NCBI GenBank assembly: GCA_011390735.1
Contig: JAABRV010000002.1
Coordinates: forward strand, 1 to 46,284
DNA: 46,284 nucleotides
Source: Trueperaceae bacterium
Lineage (GTDB): Bacteria; Deinococcota; Deinococci; Deinococcales; Trueperaceae
Direction: 5' to 3'
Shown: piece after piece, positions 29,330 to 37,406 of the stretch
Numbering within the stretch: position 1 is the stretch's first letter
Layout: each line of letters begins with the position of its first letter
Made by a program: the position numbers and the translations under genes
The notes under the pieces: generated by a model
Database searches by the model: none
Seen by the model: the letters and a program-made list of their open reading frames with translations, nothing else
What the model was told of the DNA's origin: nothing

Positions 29330-30194
29330 CGGCTCGGCGCCGCGGCCGGCGCCCGTCGATCCGGCGTTCCTCGCCCGCGTGCCCGGCGTGATCGGCGAGA
29401 TCGGGCGGGCCCGCGCGACCGACCTGACGCGCGCCGGGTCGGCCGACGAGCCCGACGTGCCCGTTGCCGCCGCGTGTGCGACCGGCCTGCACGAGGCGAT
29501 CGGCGGGCGCGCGGCCCGCGGCCGGCTGCCCGCCGTGGTGGCCGAGGTGAAGCGCGCCTCGCCGTCGCTGGGCGCGATCGCCGACCTCGACCCGGTGGCG
29601 ACCGCGCGCGCCTACGCAGCGGCGGGCGCGGCGGGGGTCTCGGTGCTGACCGAACCCCACCGCTTCAGCGGCGCGCTCGCCCACCTGCGGGCGGTGGCGG
29701 CCGCGGTGCCCGTGCCGACCCTGCGCAAGGACTTCGTGGTCGACCCGCGACAGGTCGAGGAGGCCGCGCGCGCCGGCGCGAGGGCGGTGCTGCTCATCGT
29801 CGGCCTGCTGGGGGAGGCGGTCGGGCCCTACCTGCGGTACGCGCGTTCGTTCGGTCTCGACCCGCTGGTCGAGGTGCACGACGAGGCCGAGCTCGACCTG
29901 GCGGTCGCCGCGGGCGCGCGCCTGATCGGCGTCAACAACCGTGACCTGCGCAGCCTCGCGATCGATCCCGCGGTCGCGCCCAGGCTGATCCTGGCGGGCC
30001 GTCGGCTCGCGCCCGAGGCGTCCTGGGTCGCGGAGTCCGGCTACCGCGACGGCGAGGCGGTGGCGCGGCTGACCGGTATCGCCGACGCCGTCCTGATCGG
30101 CAGCCACCTCGCGAGCAGCGGCGACCCCGGCGGGACGCTGGGTTCGCTCCTGGCGGCAGCCCGGCGGGCGCACGCCGCCGGCGGTGGCGCGTGA
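29319..30194 (+). CDS. trpC: Indole-3-glycerol phosphate synthase
   Basis: TrpC closes the indole ring in tryptophan synthesis, turning CdRP into indole-3-glycerol phosphate. The 291-residue (beta/alpha)8 barrel keeps its key residues: the Glu and Lys of [15 protein letters not shown] near residue 70, Lys in [12 protein letters not shown] near residue 135, Glu of [12 protein letters not shown] near residue 185, Asn in IGVNNRDL near residue 207, and Ser in [10 protein letters not shown] near residue 240. The N-terminal extension is about 30 residues longer than minimal. The ATG at 29319 lies within the last codons of acyP. No other trp gene is in the window, so the pathway genes are scattered here. 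Confidence 0.96.
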   Translation: MSSDGSAPRPAPVDPAFLARVPGVIGEIGRARATDLTRAGSADEPDVPVAAACATGLHEAIGGRAARGRLPAVVAEVKRASPSLGAIADLDPVATARAYAAAGAAGVSVLTEPHRFSGALAHLRAVAAAVPVPTLRKDFVVDPRQVEEAARAGARAVLLIVGLLGEAVGPYLRYARSFGLDPLVEVHDEAELDLAVAAGARLIGVNNRDLRSLAIDPAVAPRLILAGRRLAPEASWVAESGYRDGEAVARLTGIADAVLIGSHLASSGDPGGTLGSLLAAARRAHAAGGGA

Positions 30195-30895
30195 GCCGCC
30201 GCGTGCTCGTGACGGGTGGCTCGAGCGGGATCGGCGCCGCCCTCGTGGCGAGCCTCGCGAGCCACGGCTGGCGGGTCCTGGCCACCGGGCGCGACCGCGA
30301 GCGTCTGACGGCCGTGGTGGAGCCGCTCGGTGAGCGGGCCGCGATGGCGGTCGCCGACCTCACCGACCCGAGCGATCTCGCCGCGCTGGCGGCGCTCGCC
30401 GGCGCCGAGCCGCTCGCTGCGGTCGTCCACACGGCCGGGGTGATCGCACTGGCGCCGCTGACCGAGGCCGATCCGGACGACCTGGACTGGCAGTGGCGGG
30501 TCAACGTCGCCGCCCCGGTGCGCCTGACGCAGGCGCTGATGCCCGCCTTGCGCGCCTCGCGGGGCCACGTGGTGTTCGTCAACTCGGGCGCCGGGCGCCG
30601 CGCGAACGCCGGATGGGGCGGCTACGCCGCCAGCAAGTTCGCCTTGCGGGCCGTTGCCGACGCCTGGCGAGCCGAGGAGGCGGCTCACGGCGTGAGGTTC
30701 ACGAGCGTGTACCCGGGGCGAACGGACACGCCGATGCAGCGCGCCGTCTTCGAGGCGGAGGGCCGCGACTACGACTCGGCCGGCGGCGTGCCGGACGGCG
30801 TCGCCCCGGTCGGCGCGGTGGCGGAGGCCATCGTGCGCGTGCTGGAGGGGTCGCCCAGCGTCACCTGGACGGACCTCGACGTGCGGGCCGTGTGA
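30191..30895 (+). CDS. Short-chain dehydrogenase/reductase
   Basis: This is an NAD(P)-dependent oxidoreductase with a Rossmann fold, 234 residues. The cofactor motif is TGGSSGIG near residue 8. ATGRDRERL after strand two, with its Arg, hints at NADP. HTAGV near residue 80 replaces the usual NNAG. The catalytic Ser is in VFVNSGAGRRANAG near residue 132, and the YxxxK pair is in GYAASKFALRAV near residue 147. SVYPGRTDTPMQ follows. The GTG start shares bases with the trpC TGA. The substrate is unknown, and being in an operon with trpC does not by itself place it in tryptophan synthesis. Confidence 0.92.
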   Translation: MSRRVLVTGGSSGIGAALVASLASHGWRVLATGRDRERLTAVVEPLGERAAMAVADLTDPSDLAALAALAGAEPLAAVVHTAGVIALAPLTEADPDDLDWQWRVNVAAPVRLTQALMPALRASRGHVVFVNSGAGRRANAGWGGYAASKFALRAVADAWRAEEAAHGVRFTSVYPGRTDTPMQRAVFEAEGRDYDSAGGVPDGVAPVGAVAEAIVRVLEGSPSVTWTDLDVRAV

Positions 30896-30929
30896 GGCGG
30901 CGGCGCCGCGGGCCGCCCGCGCCCGGTGC

Positions 30930-30935
30930 TACGCT
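30930..30935 (+). promoter_or_regulatory. -10 box before the M16 pair
   Basis: TACGCT, a 7-nt gap, then the ATG at 30943. It fits the leaderless pattern and separates the M16 genes from the acyP-trpC-SDR operon, 48 nt upstream. Confidence 0.55.
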
Positions 30936-30942
30936 CGCGCGG

Positions 30943-32190
30943 ATGCGGCATCCGACGGCCGAACCCCTCGACACCCTCCTGCCCAACGGGCTCCGGATCG
31001 TCGCGGCCGGCATGCCCGGTCGCTCGGTCGTGAGCGCCCACCTGCGCTGGCCGTTGGGGACGGCGGGCGACCCCGCGGATGCGCAGGGCGCGGCGGTCGT
31101 GCTCCACGAATGGTTGCAGCGCGGCGCGGGCGGGCTCGACGCGCACGCGTACGCGGACGCCTTCGATCGCCTCGGGGCCCGACGGGGCGGCGGGGTCGGG
31201 CGTGCCCACGCGACCCTCGGCGTCGCGTGCCTGGCGCGCGACGCGACGCATGTGCTGCCGCTGCTGGCGAGCGCCGTCGTGGCACCGCACCTGGCGGACG
31301 AGGAGTTCGCGGGCGCCCGGCAGCTCGCGCTGCAGGAACTCGCCGCGGTGGCGGACTCGCCGGATGAGCGGCTGCTGGAGGCCGCCATCGCCGCCCGCTA
31401 CGCGGGGGAGCACGGCCGGAGCGCCTATGGCGTCCGCGCGCACCTCGAGCGGCTCGCTCCCGCGGACTTGCGGGCCCTGGCCCCCGCCCGGCTGGCCCCC
31501 GAAGGCGCGGTCCTCGCCGTGGCCGGCGGCGCCGACGCCGAGGCGTTGCTCCAGGCGGCGGCGCACGCCTTCGGCGGCTGGCGGGGAAGGGCCGCGCCCA
31601 TGCCGGCGCCGCGGCCCCGTCCACGGTCGCGCGTCCACCGCGGTGGCCATGGCGAGCAGACGCACGTGGCACTCATCGACACGGCGGTGCCGCCGCGAGC
31701 CGCCGGCTGGACCGCGCAGGCGCTCGCGATGACCGCGCTCGCCGGCGCGACGGCCGCGCGGCTGTGGACGGTCGTCCGCGAGGAGCGCGGTCTCGCCTAC
31801 GACGTCGGCTCGGCCATCCACGTCGTCGCGGCCGACGCCTACCGGCTCACCCACGCCGTGACCGCGCCCGAGCGCGCGAGCGAGGCGATCGACGTCCTGC
31901 TGCACGAGCTCACGCGCAGCCGTGACGGCCTCGATGCCGGCGAACTGCGGCGGGCCCAGCGGCTGCTCCGATCGTCCGTCGTGTTCGAGTCCGAGACCAG
32001 CGGCGGGCGCGCGGCCCGCCTCGCGAGCGACGTCGTTCGCTTCGGGTACCCGAGGGCCGTCGAGCGGATCGAGGCGGAGATCGAGGGCGTGACCCTGGCC
32101 GGCGTCAACGCCTTCCTGGCCTCGCGCCCCCCGGTCGCGCCCACCGTCGTGACGACCGGGCCGTCGCCGGCGGGCGCGTGGTCCGCGTGA
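30943..32190 (+). CDS. M16 peptidase-like subunit without the zinc motif
   Basis: This is a 415-residue member of the pitrilysin/processing-peptidase family. It opens with the family phrase TLLPNGLRIVAAGMPG. Where active members have HxxEH, the aligned segment reads AAVVLHEWLQRG, so the zinc ligands are missing and it should not bind zinc. In the C-terminal half, RLWTVVREERGLAYDVGSAIHV keeps the Arg/Tyr pair that positions substrate in M16 enzymes. This is the profile of the non-catalytic partner in two-subunit M16 proteases such as Sphingomonas SPH2681/2682 or the mitochondrial processing peptidase. The catalytic partner is the next gene, overlapping by GTGA. The start follows a leaderless -10. 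Confidence 0.9.
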   Translation: MRHPTAEPLDTLLPNGLRIVAAGMPGRSVVSAHLRWPLGTAGDPADAQGAAVVLHEWLQRGAGGLDAHAYADAFDRLGARRGGGVGRAHATLGVACLARDATHVLPLLASAVVAPHLADEEFAGARQLALQELAAVADSPDERLLEAAIAARYAGEHGRSAYGVRAHLERLAPADLRALAPARLAPEGAVLAVAGGADAEALLQAAAHAFGGWRGRAAPMPAPRPRPRSRVHRGGHGEQTHVALIDTAVPPRAAGWTAQALAMTALAGATAARLWTVVREERGLAYDVGSAIHVVAADAYRLTHAVTAPERASEAIDVLLHELTRSRDGLDAGELRRAQRLLRSSVVFESETSGGRAARLASDVVRFGYPRAVERIEAEIEGVTLAGVNAFLASRPPVAPTVVTTGPSPAGAWSA

Positions 32191-33419
32191 GCGTGGCCGG
32201 CTTCGACCACCTCACGCTGCCCAACGGGCTGCGGCTGCTGGGCGAGCGCAGCGAGGCCCGCTCCGTCGCGGTCGGCCTGGCGTTCGACGTGGGTGCGCGG
32301 GACGAGGGTGCCGACGAGGGCGGCGCCGCCCACTTCCTCGAGCACCTGGCGTTCAAGGGCGACCGCGGCCGCCGTGCCGACGACGTCAACCGCGCTTTCG
32401 ACGAGCTGGGCGCCCGAGTCAACGCCTACACCAGCCACGACCGCACGCTGTTCTACGGCGCGGCCCTGCGCGAGCTGCGCGCGCCGTTGACCGCGGAGCT
32501 CCTGGCGTTGGCGCGGCCCGCCCTGCGGCGCGAGGACGTCGACATGGAGCGACAGGTCGTCCTGGAGGAGATCGGCATGGCCGAGGACCGCCCCGAGGAG
32601 CGGGCCTGGGAGCGAGGCGCGCGGCGCTACTTCGGCGGCCACCCGCTCGGCGCGCCGGTGCTCGGAACGCGCGGGTCGGTGACGGCGCTCGGTCCGTCGC
32701 GGTTGCGGCGGTTCCATCGGTGCTGGTACCGCAGCGACCGTGCGCTGCTGGTCGTCGCCGGCGCCTACGTCTGGGACGAGGTCGTCGATCAGGTACGGGC
32801 GGCGACGGAGGACTGGACGCCGGGCGGGGCCACGCGCGTCCACCCGGCGTGGTCGGCGCGGCGGGGCGTCGAGGAGGAGCGCGGGTCCGGGTTCGAGCGC
32901 AGCCACCTGTGCTGGTTCGCCCCGGCCCCGAGCGCCCAAGACCCCGCCAGGATCGCCGCCGCCCTCCTGGCGCGGGTGGTGGGCGACGACGACAACGGCC
33001 GGCTGTTCTGGGCGCTGGTGGAGCCGGGCCTGGTCGACGACGCGGCGCTGTGGTTCGACCCGGCCGACGGGCTCGGCAGCTTTCAGGCGAGCGCCACCAC
33101 CGACGACGCCTCGTTCGAGCGCGTCGTCGAGACGGTCGCTGCGGTGCTGGCGCGCTTCGAGCGCGAGGGGCCGACGGACGACGAGTGGGCGCGCGCGCAG
33201 CGGGCGCTCGCCACCGAGGTGACCCTCACCGCGGAGACGCCGATGGGACGCCTCGCGGAGTTGGCGGACGCCTGGCTGGATCGCGGCGAGGCGGAGACGG
33301 CGGCGGCGACGGCCGCCCGCATCCTCGCGACGCCCCCGTCCCTGGGGCGCGAGCTCCTGGAAGGCGCACCCTTCTCCGCCGGCTTCCGTTACGCGCTGCG
33401 CCCGGTCGAGGCGGGCTGA
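32187..33419 (+). CDS. M16 zinc metallopeptidase, catalytic subunit
   Basis: This 410-residue protein has the inverted zinc motif HFLEH in GGAAHFLEHLAFKG near residue 50, and a downstream zinc-ligand Glu in ERQVVLEEIGMAEDRPEER near residue 127. DELGARVNAYTSHDRTLFYG is also family-typical. Its C-terminal half has NGRLFWALVEPGLVDDAALW, where the Tyr of the usual Arg/Tyr pair is not seen. It therefore complements the upstream subunit, which lacks zinc ligands but keeps that pair. I choose the GTG at 32187, which overlaps the previous TGA; the track starts three codons earlier. There is no signal peptide, so it is probably cytoplasmic. Likely substrates are peptides. Confidence 0.92.
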   Translation: MSVAGFDHLTLPNGLRLLGERSEARSVAVGLAFDVGARDEGADEGGAAHFLEHLAFKGDRGRRADDVNRAFDELGARVNAYTSHDRTLFYGAALRELRAPLTAELLALARPALRREDVDMERQVVLEEIGMAEDRPEERAWERGARRYFGGHPLGAPVLGTRGSVTALGPSRLRRFHRCWYRSDRALLVVAGAYVWDEVVDQVRAATEDWTPGGATRVHPAWSARRGVEEERGSGFERSHLCWFAPAPSAQDPARIAAALLARVVGDDDNGRLFWALVEPGLVDDAALWFDPADGLGSFQASATTDDASFERVVETVAAVLARFEREGPTDDEWARAQRALATEVTLTAETPMGRLAELADAWLDRGEAETAAATAARILATPPSLGRELLEGAPFSAGFRYALRPVEAG

Positions 33420-33464
33420 ACCCCCGATGAAGGCCGACGGTCGCGCCGTCCCTGCTCCCGCGGT

Positions 33465-33470
33465 TACCCT
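33465..33470 (+). promoter_or_regulatory. -10 box of the LptA/LptD-like pair
   Basis: TACCCT, a 6-nt gap, then the ATG at 33477. The region from the M16 stop to this box holds nothing else recognisable. Confidence 0.45.
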
Positions 33471-33476
33471 GGGCGC

Positions 33477-34169
33477 ATGAAGCGTCATGGCCGCCGCCCG
33501 CGCCAGCCGATGCGGCTGATCCTGTCTTGGGCCACGCTGCTGGTCGTCGCTGCGGCGTGGGCGCAGGCCGGCGTCGCCGAGCTCGAGGCGATCGCCTACG
33601 GCCGCCAGCGGATCGACCTGGCCAGCGGCCGGACGATCCTGGAGGACGGCGGCGAGCTGATCGAGCGCGGCAGCGGGGTGAGGCTCGTCGCGGCCTGGAT
33701 CGCGTATGCCGAGGGCGTCGAGGTCACCGCGCGCGACGTGTCGATCGAGGGCGACGTCGGGTTCGTCGACGCGCCGCTGCTGACGATCGATCTCGTGGCC
33801 GGTCGGCTGACGGCGAGCGGCGGCGTCGCCTGGCGACGGGAGGGCCTGCAGGTGGCCGGCGAGACGCTGTGGTTCGACGTCGACGCGGGCGTCGTCGGAC
33901 TGCTGGGCGGCGTCGAGGCGGTCGAGCCCGACGCATCGGCCGCGGAGGCGTGGATCGAGCTCGAGAGCGGTCGCGTCCTGCTGCTGGGTCCCTATGCCTA
34001 CGCCGATGGCCCGCTGGTGCTGCGGGGCGGCGAGGGTGCCGCTCTGCAGCTCGACGCCAGCGACACCGACGCGGGCGTCGTGTACGACGCGAGCACCGCC
34101 GTCGACGCGGACTGGCTGGCGGTGGTAGACGCTGCCCGCGCGGCGTGGGAGGCGGCGTCCGAAGAGTGA
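33477..34169 (+). CDS. Exported OstA/LptA-like protein
   Basis: This 230-residue protein has a basic N-terminus and a signal peptide (MRLILSWATLLVVAAAWAQA), then a beta-rich region. It has the repeating strand pattern of LptA/OstA periplasmic bridge domains: QRIDLASGRTILEDGGELIERG, AAWIAYAEGVEVTARDVSIEG and VAGRLTASGGVAWRREGLQVAGETLWFDV. In LPS-making bacteria such proteins link the inner-membrane exporter to LptD. Deinococcota have an outer membrane but generally no classical LPS, so the cargo here may be another glycolipid. It overlaps the larger LptD-like gene by GTGA, and lptF/G follows soon after. A second possible start is Met-12. Confidence 0.7.
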   Translation: MKRHGRRPRQPMRLILSWATLLVVAAAWAQAGVAELEAIAYGRQRIDLASGRTILEDGGELIERGSGVRLVAAWIAYAEGVEVTARDVSIEGDVGFVDAPLLTIDLVAGRLTASGGVAWRREGLQVAGETLWFDVDAGVVGLLGGVEAVEPDASAAEAWIELESGRVLLLGPYAYADGPLVLRGGEGAALQLDASDTDAGVVYDASTAVDADWLAVVDAARAAWEAASEE

Positions 34170-36175
34170 TCCGCCGCCTGGCCCTGGTGTGCGTGGCGTG
34201 GGCCGCGTTCGCTGCGGGGCTCGCCCTGGCGTCCGGCGCGGAACCGGCCGATGCCTGCATCGCGGTCGAGGGCGGCGCGGAGTTGACGGTGGAGGGGCTC
34301 GGCCGGGCGGTGTTCGCCGGCCTGAGCACCGATCGCGTCCGCGACGAGGCGCTGCTGAGCGGCGGCGTGTGCGTGGAGTTCAGCGCCACCGGCGGCGTCC
34401 TGCGCAGCGAGCGACTCACCCTCTCGGGCCTGGGGGACGGCGTGGCGCTGTCGGCCGTCGACGTCGAGTTCCGACTCGACGAGTGGACGATCGCCGCCGA
34501 CGTCCTCGAGGCCGACATCGCCGGTGCCGTCCTGACCGGGGTCAGGTTGACGTCGCCCGACGCGGTCGCCCTGGCCGAGGGGCTGCGCGTCGATCTGGTG
34601 ACCGGGACGATCGTCGCGCACGCGCTGCGGCTCGTGACGGAGACGCTGTGGGTGGCCGCCGACGGCGCGACGCTCGACGGCGATCGGGTCGAGCTCCGCG
34701 CGGTCGGGCTGACGACCTGCGACTGCCCGCCGGCCGAGGCGAGCGTGCGACTCGAGGCGCGGACCGCCGAACTCGACATCGTCGACCCGACCGTGACCCT
34801 GCACGGCGCCGACCTCGTCGTCGGGTCGTTCCGCTGGGCGCTGAGCGACCCCTGGTCCTTCGACGCCGAGAACCTCACGCTCCCGCTGCCGCCGATCTCC
34901 GTGTCGGAGGATCCCGAGGGTCGCCGCGGCACCCTCGTGGGCGTCAGCGAGCAGGCGGTCGCGCCCGGGGTCCGCTTCGCCTGGGACGTCGGGATCGGCG
35001 ATGGCGAGCGCCCGCCGGACCTGTCGCTGCGCATCGCCGCCCGCGCAGGCGACGCCAGCGTCGACGTCACCGGCGCCAGCGACCGCCTGCGCGTGGCGTG
35101 GCGAGTGAACCGCCCCCTGGCGAACGGCTGGACCGTCGCCTACGCGCAGCGGCTGGAGGGCGGCGCGTGGGACGAGCCGGTGCGCGACCAGAGCCTCACG
35201 GCGGGCTGGTCGCGCGCCTGGTCCACACCCACCGCCGGGTTGGCGGTCGTCGAGGTCGACGCGTCGGCGTTCACCGCGCTGACCGCCCAGACGCTGGCGG
35301 GCGGCGAGGTCGTCGGCACGCGGTCGGGCGGATCGCTGAGGGTCCGCATCGCCGGCGAGGTCGTGGCCGGCTGGCGCCCGGCGCTGGAGGTCGCCGGCGG
35401 CGCGACCGGTTACCCGGCCGACGCGGCGACGCAGACCTGGTGGTCCGTCGCGCCGAGGGCCACCCTGACGGCGGGCGCCCTGCGCCTGGAGGTCGAGCAC
35501 CTCTCGCGCTGGGTCCGGGGCGCATCGCCGTTCGGTGCGTCGCTCGACCGACTGGCCCCGCTGCACCGCAGCGACGTGCGCGCCTCCCTCGCGCTCGCGG
35601 GTGGCGCCGGCGACGTCGGAGCGGGACGGCTCACGGCAGTGGCCCGCTGGGACTGGCGGGCCGACCCGCGGCGGCCCGGTCGGGCGATCGGGCTCGAGCG
35701 CCTCGAGCTGACCGGTTCGACCGGCGCCGCCGCCTGGGGTGGCCACCTCAGCGTGCGCGCCGAAGCCGACCTGGCGGGTGCCATCGATCCCAGGCCGGGT
35801 CGGGCGTCGTCGCTCGGTGCCACCGTGGCGTGGACGCGGGCGGACTGGGAGCTCGGCACGCGGGTGCGGCTCGATCCGACGGCGCCCGCTTGGCCGTGGC
35901 GCGAGGCGACGGTCTTCGCGGCGCTCCCCATCGCGACCGGCGACTGGTGGTGGCGGCCGTACCTGGCGGTCGACGTGGCCTCCTGGGCCCGCGAGCAGGC
36001 AGGCTGGTGGGTGGGCCACGGTCTCGACCTGGCATGGACGAGCGATTTCGGCGTGCTCGACCTGGGCTACCGCTACGACGACGGGATCGGTCTGCGGCTC
36101 GACGTCGGGGTGCGCTTCGAGTCCCGGCCGCTCGATCTCGAGCGGCTCGAGCCCGTCACCGAGGGGCGGCCGTGA
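34166..36175 (+). CDS. LptD/OstA-like outer-membrane protein
   Basis: This 669-residue protein starts at GTG with a signal peptide (VIRRLALVCVAWAAFAAGLALASG). Residues 25-230 are OstA-like beta repeats (for example SGGVCVEFSATGGVLRSERLTL and AHALRLVTETLWVAADGATL). A pair of cysteines in LTTCDCPPAEA sits at the junction, a position where LptD proteins also carry cysteines. After PLPPISVSEDPEGRRG the rest (about 255-669) is an alternating amphipathic pattern typical of an outer-membrane beta-barrel, with Trp/Tyr girdles such as TGDWWWRPYLAVDV and VLDLGYRYDDGIGLRLDV. Its neighbours, the OstA-like gene before and LptF/G after, support a role in lipid export to the cell surface. Confidence 0.78.
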   Translation: MIRRLALVCVAWAAFAAGLALASGAEPADACIAVEGGAELTVEGLGRAVFAGLSTDRVRDEALLSGGVCVEFSATGGVLRSERLTLSGLGDGVALSAVDVEFRLDEWTIAADVLEADIAGAVLTGVRLTSPDAVALAEGLRVDLVTGTIVAHALRLVTETLWVAADGATLDGDRVELRAVGLTTCDCPPAEASVRLEARTAELDIVDPTVTLHGADLVVGSFRWALSDPWSFDAENLTLPLPPISVSEDPEGRRGTLVGVSEQAVAPGVRFAWDVGIGDGERPPDLSLRIAARAGDASVDVTGASDRLRVAWRVNRPLANGWTVAYAQRLEGGAWDEPVRDQSLTAGWSRAWSTPTAGLAVVEVDASAFTALTAQTLAGGEVVGTRSGGSLRVRIAGEVVAGWRPALEVAGGATGYPADAATQTWWSVAPRATLTAGALRLEVEHLSRWVRGASPFGASLDRLAPLHRSDVRASLALAGGAGDVGAGRLTAVARWDWRADPRRPGRAIGLERLELTGSTGAAAWGGHLSVRAEADLAGAIDPRPGRASSLGATVAWTRADWELGTRVRLDPTAPAWPWREATVFAALPIATGDWWWRPYLAVDVASWAREQAGWWVGHGLDLAWTSDFGVLDLGYRYDDGIGLRLDVGVRFESRPLDLERLEPVTEGRP

Positions 36176-36199
36176 GCGGAGGCCGCCCGAGGGCTGCGG

Positions 36200-36205
36200 T
36201 AGAGT
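36200..36205 (+). promoter_or_regulatory. -10 box of the lptF/G transcript
   Basis: TAGAGT, then 10 nt, then the ATG of a four-codon ORF at 36216. No clear -35 is present. Confidence 0.45.
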
Positions 36206-36215
36206 GCCCACGCGG

Positions 36216-36230
36216 ATGAGGGCGCCTTGA
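36216..36230 (+). CDS. Four-codon leaderless micro-ORF coupled to lptF/G
   Basis: ATG-AGG-GCG-CCT-TGA (M-R-A-P). Its TGA (36228-36230) overlaps the TTG start of the membrane permease (36227-36229). The ATG lies 10 nt after TAGAGT, so it could be the first or nearly first codon of the mRNA. The peptide is too short for a function of its own; the likely role is to bring ribosomes to the weak TTG. Confidence 0.45.
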   Translation: MRAP

Positions 36231-37351
36231 GTCGTATCGACCGCTACCTGTTGCGCGAGGCCTGGCCGCCGTTCCTGTTCGGCTCCCTGCTGTACGCCGG
36301 GCTGGCGGTGGTCGCGGCGACGCTGCCCCGCCTGCAGTGGATCGTCGGGACGCCGGTCGGCGACTTCGGCTGGTGGCTCCTGACGCTGCTGCCGCAGGCG
36401 CTGGTGCAGACCGCGCCGGTGGCCCTGGTGCTCGCCGTGCTGCTCGCCTTCGGGCGCCTGACCACCGATCACGAGCTGACGGCGATCCAGGCGGGCGGCG
36501 TGCCGACGGCGCGGATCACCGGCGTGTTCGTCGGCATCGGCTTGGGTCTGGCGATCGTGGCGCTGGCGTTCAACCAATGGCTGGTGCCGGCGTCGAACGC
36601 GGCGGCCGCCGACGTCTACTGGCAGCTGACCGCGGGCCGCACCGGCCTGTTCCGGTTGGCCGCCCAGCGCGTGCCCATCGACGGCTTCACCCTGCGGTTC
36701 GACCGGCTCGAGCGCGACGGCACCCTGCTCGACGTTCGCGTCGAGCGCTGGGACGGCGACGTCTACACCCTGTTGCGCGCGGAGAGCGGCCGTCTCGAGG
36801 GCCAGGACCTGGTGCTGTTCGACCACCGCACGCAGCGCTTCGACCTCGCCGCCCTCGACCGACCCACGGACGCCGCGGACGACCTGCTGCGGGCGCTGGT
36901 CCGCCTCGACGCCCGCTCGTCGGGCCCGGACGCGCCCCTGGTGGTCTCGACCGGCGTCGACGAGGCCGAGCTCGTCGCCCGCTTCAGCGCCGGCGGCTTC
37001 GAGGATCCGCGTTCGATCACACGCCTGTGGGCCGACGCTCGCAACCCCGACCTCACCGCCGTCGAGCGCCGGGAGGCGACCGTGTTGGGCCACCGCAAGC
37101 TGGCCGAGCCCGCCTCGAACGTCGCCCTCCTGCTGGCCGCGCTCCCGCTCTCGATCGCCTTCGCCCGCTCGCGGGCGGTGGCCTTCGGGCTGGCGCTGCT
37201 GGTCACGCTCGCCTGGTACCTGCTGTACACCTTCGGGCAGCTGCTGTCGCTGACCGGCGTCGTCTCGGCCTGGGTCGGCCCGTGGTCCGCCAACCTGCTG
37301 TTCGCCGGCCTCGGCCTGGCGTGGCTCTGGAGGCGTGGTGCGCGCCGTTGA
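36227..37351 (+). CDS. LptF/LptG-family permease (YjgP/YjgQ)
   Basis: This is the inner-membrane permease subunit of the Lpt lipid-export ABC transporter. The 374 residues open with the family signature MSRIDRYLLREAWPPFLFG. Six membrane helices flank a central periplasmic beta-jellyroll domain (about residues 125-275). The cytoplasmic coupling stretch LTTDHELTAIQAGGVPTARI near residue 84 matches the conserved HELTALRAAG region. The C-terminal helices contain NVALLLAALPLSIAFARSRAVAFGLAL. The start codon is TTG; no in-frame ATG gives the conserved opening. Only one such permease is in the window; the second permease and the LptB ATPase must be elsewhere. Confidence 0.93.
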   Translation: MSRIDRYLLREAWPPFLFGSLLYAGLAVVAATLPRLQWIVGTPVGDFGWWLLTLLPQALVQTAPVALVLAVLLAFGRLTTDHELTAIQAGGVPTARITGVFVGIGLGLAIVALAFNQWLVPASNAAAADVYWQLTAGRTGLFRLAAQRVPIDGFTLRFDRLERDGTLLDVRVERWDGDVYTLLRAESGRLEGQDLVLFDHRTQRFDLAALDRPTDAADDLLRALVRLDARSSGPDAPLVVSTGVDEAELVARFSAGGFEDPRSITRLWADARNPDLTAVERREATVLGHRKLAEPASNVALLLAALPLSIAFARSRAVAFGLALLVTLAWYLLYTFGQLLSLTGVVSAWVGPWSANLLFAGLGLAWLWRRGARR

Positions 37352-37389
37352 CCGCGTCACCGACGGACCGCGGGCGGCCACCCGCGTGG

Positions 37390-37395
37390 TAGACT
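37390..37395 (+). promoter_or_regulatory. -10 box of the rel gene
   Basis: TAGACT, then 11 nt, then the ATG at 37407. It lies in the 55-nt gap after lptF/G. The gap is slightly longer than in the other leaderless starts. Confidence 0.5.
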
Positions 37396-37406
37396 CTGCG
37401 GCTCAG

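Noticed and set aside
37348-37353. TTGACC as a -35 box for rel
   Set aside because: The distance to the TAGACT box is 36 bp, too long for a sigma-70 promoter.
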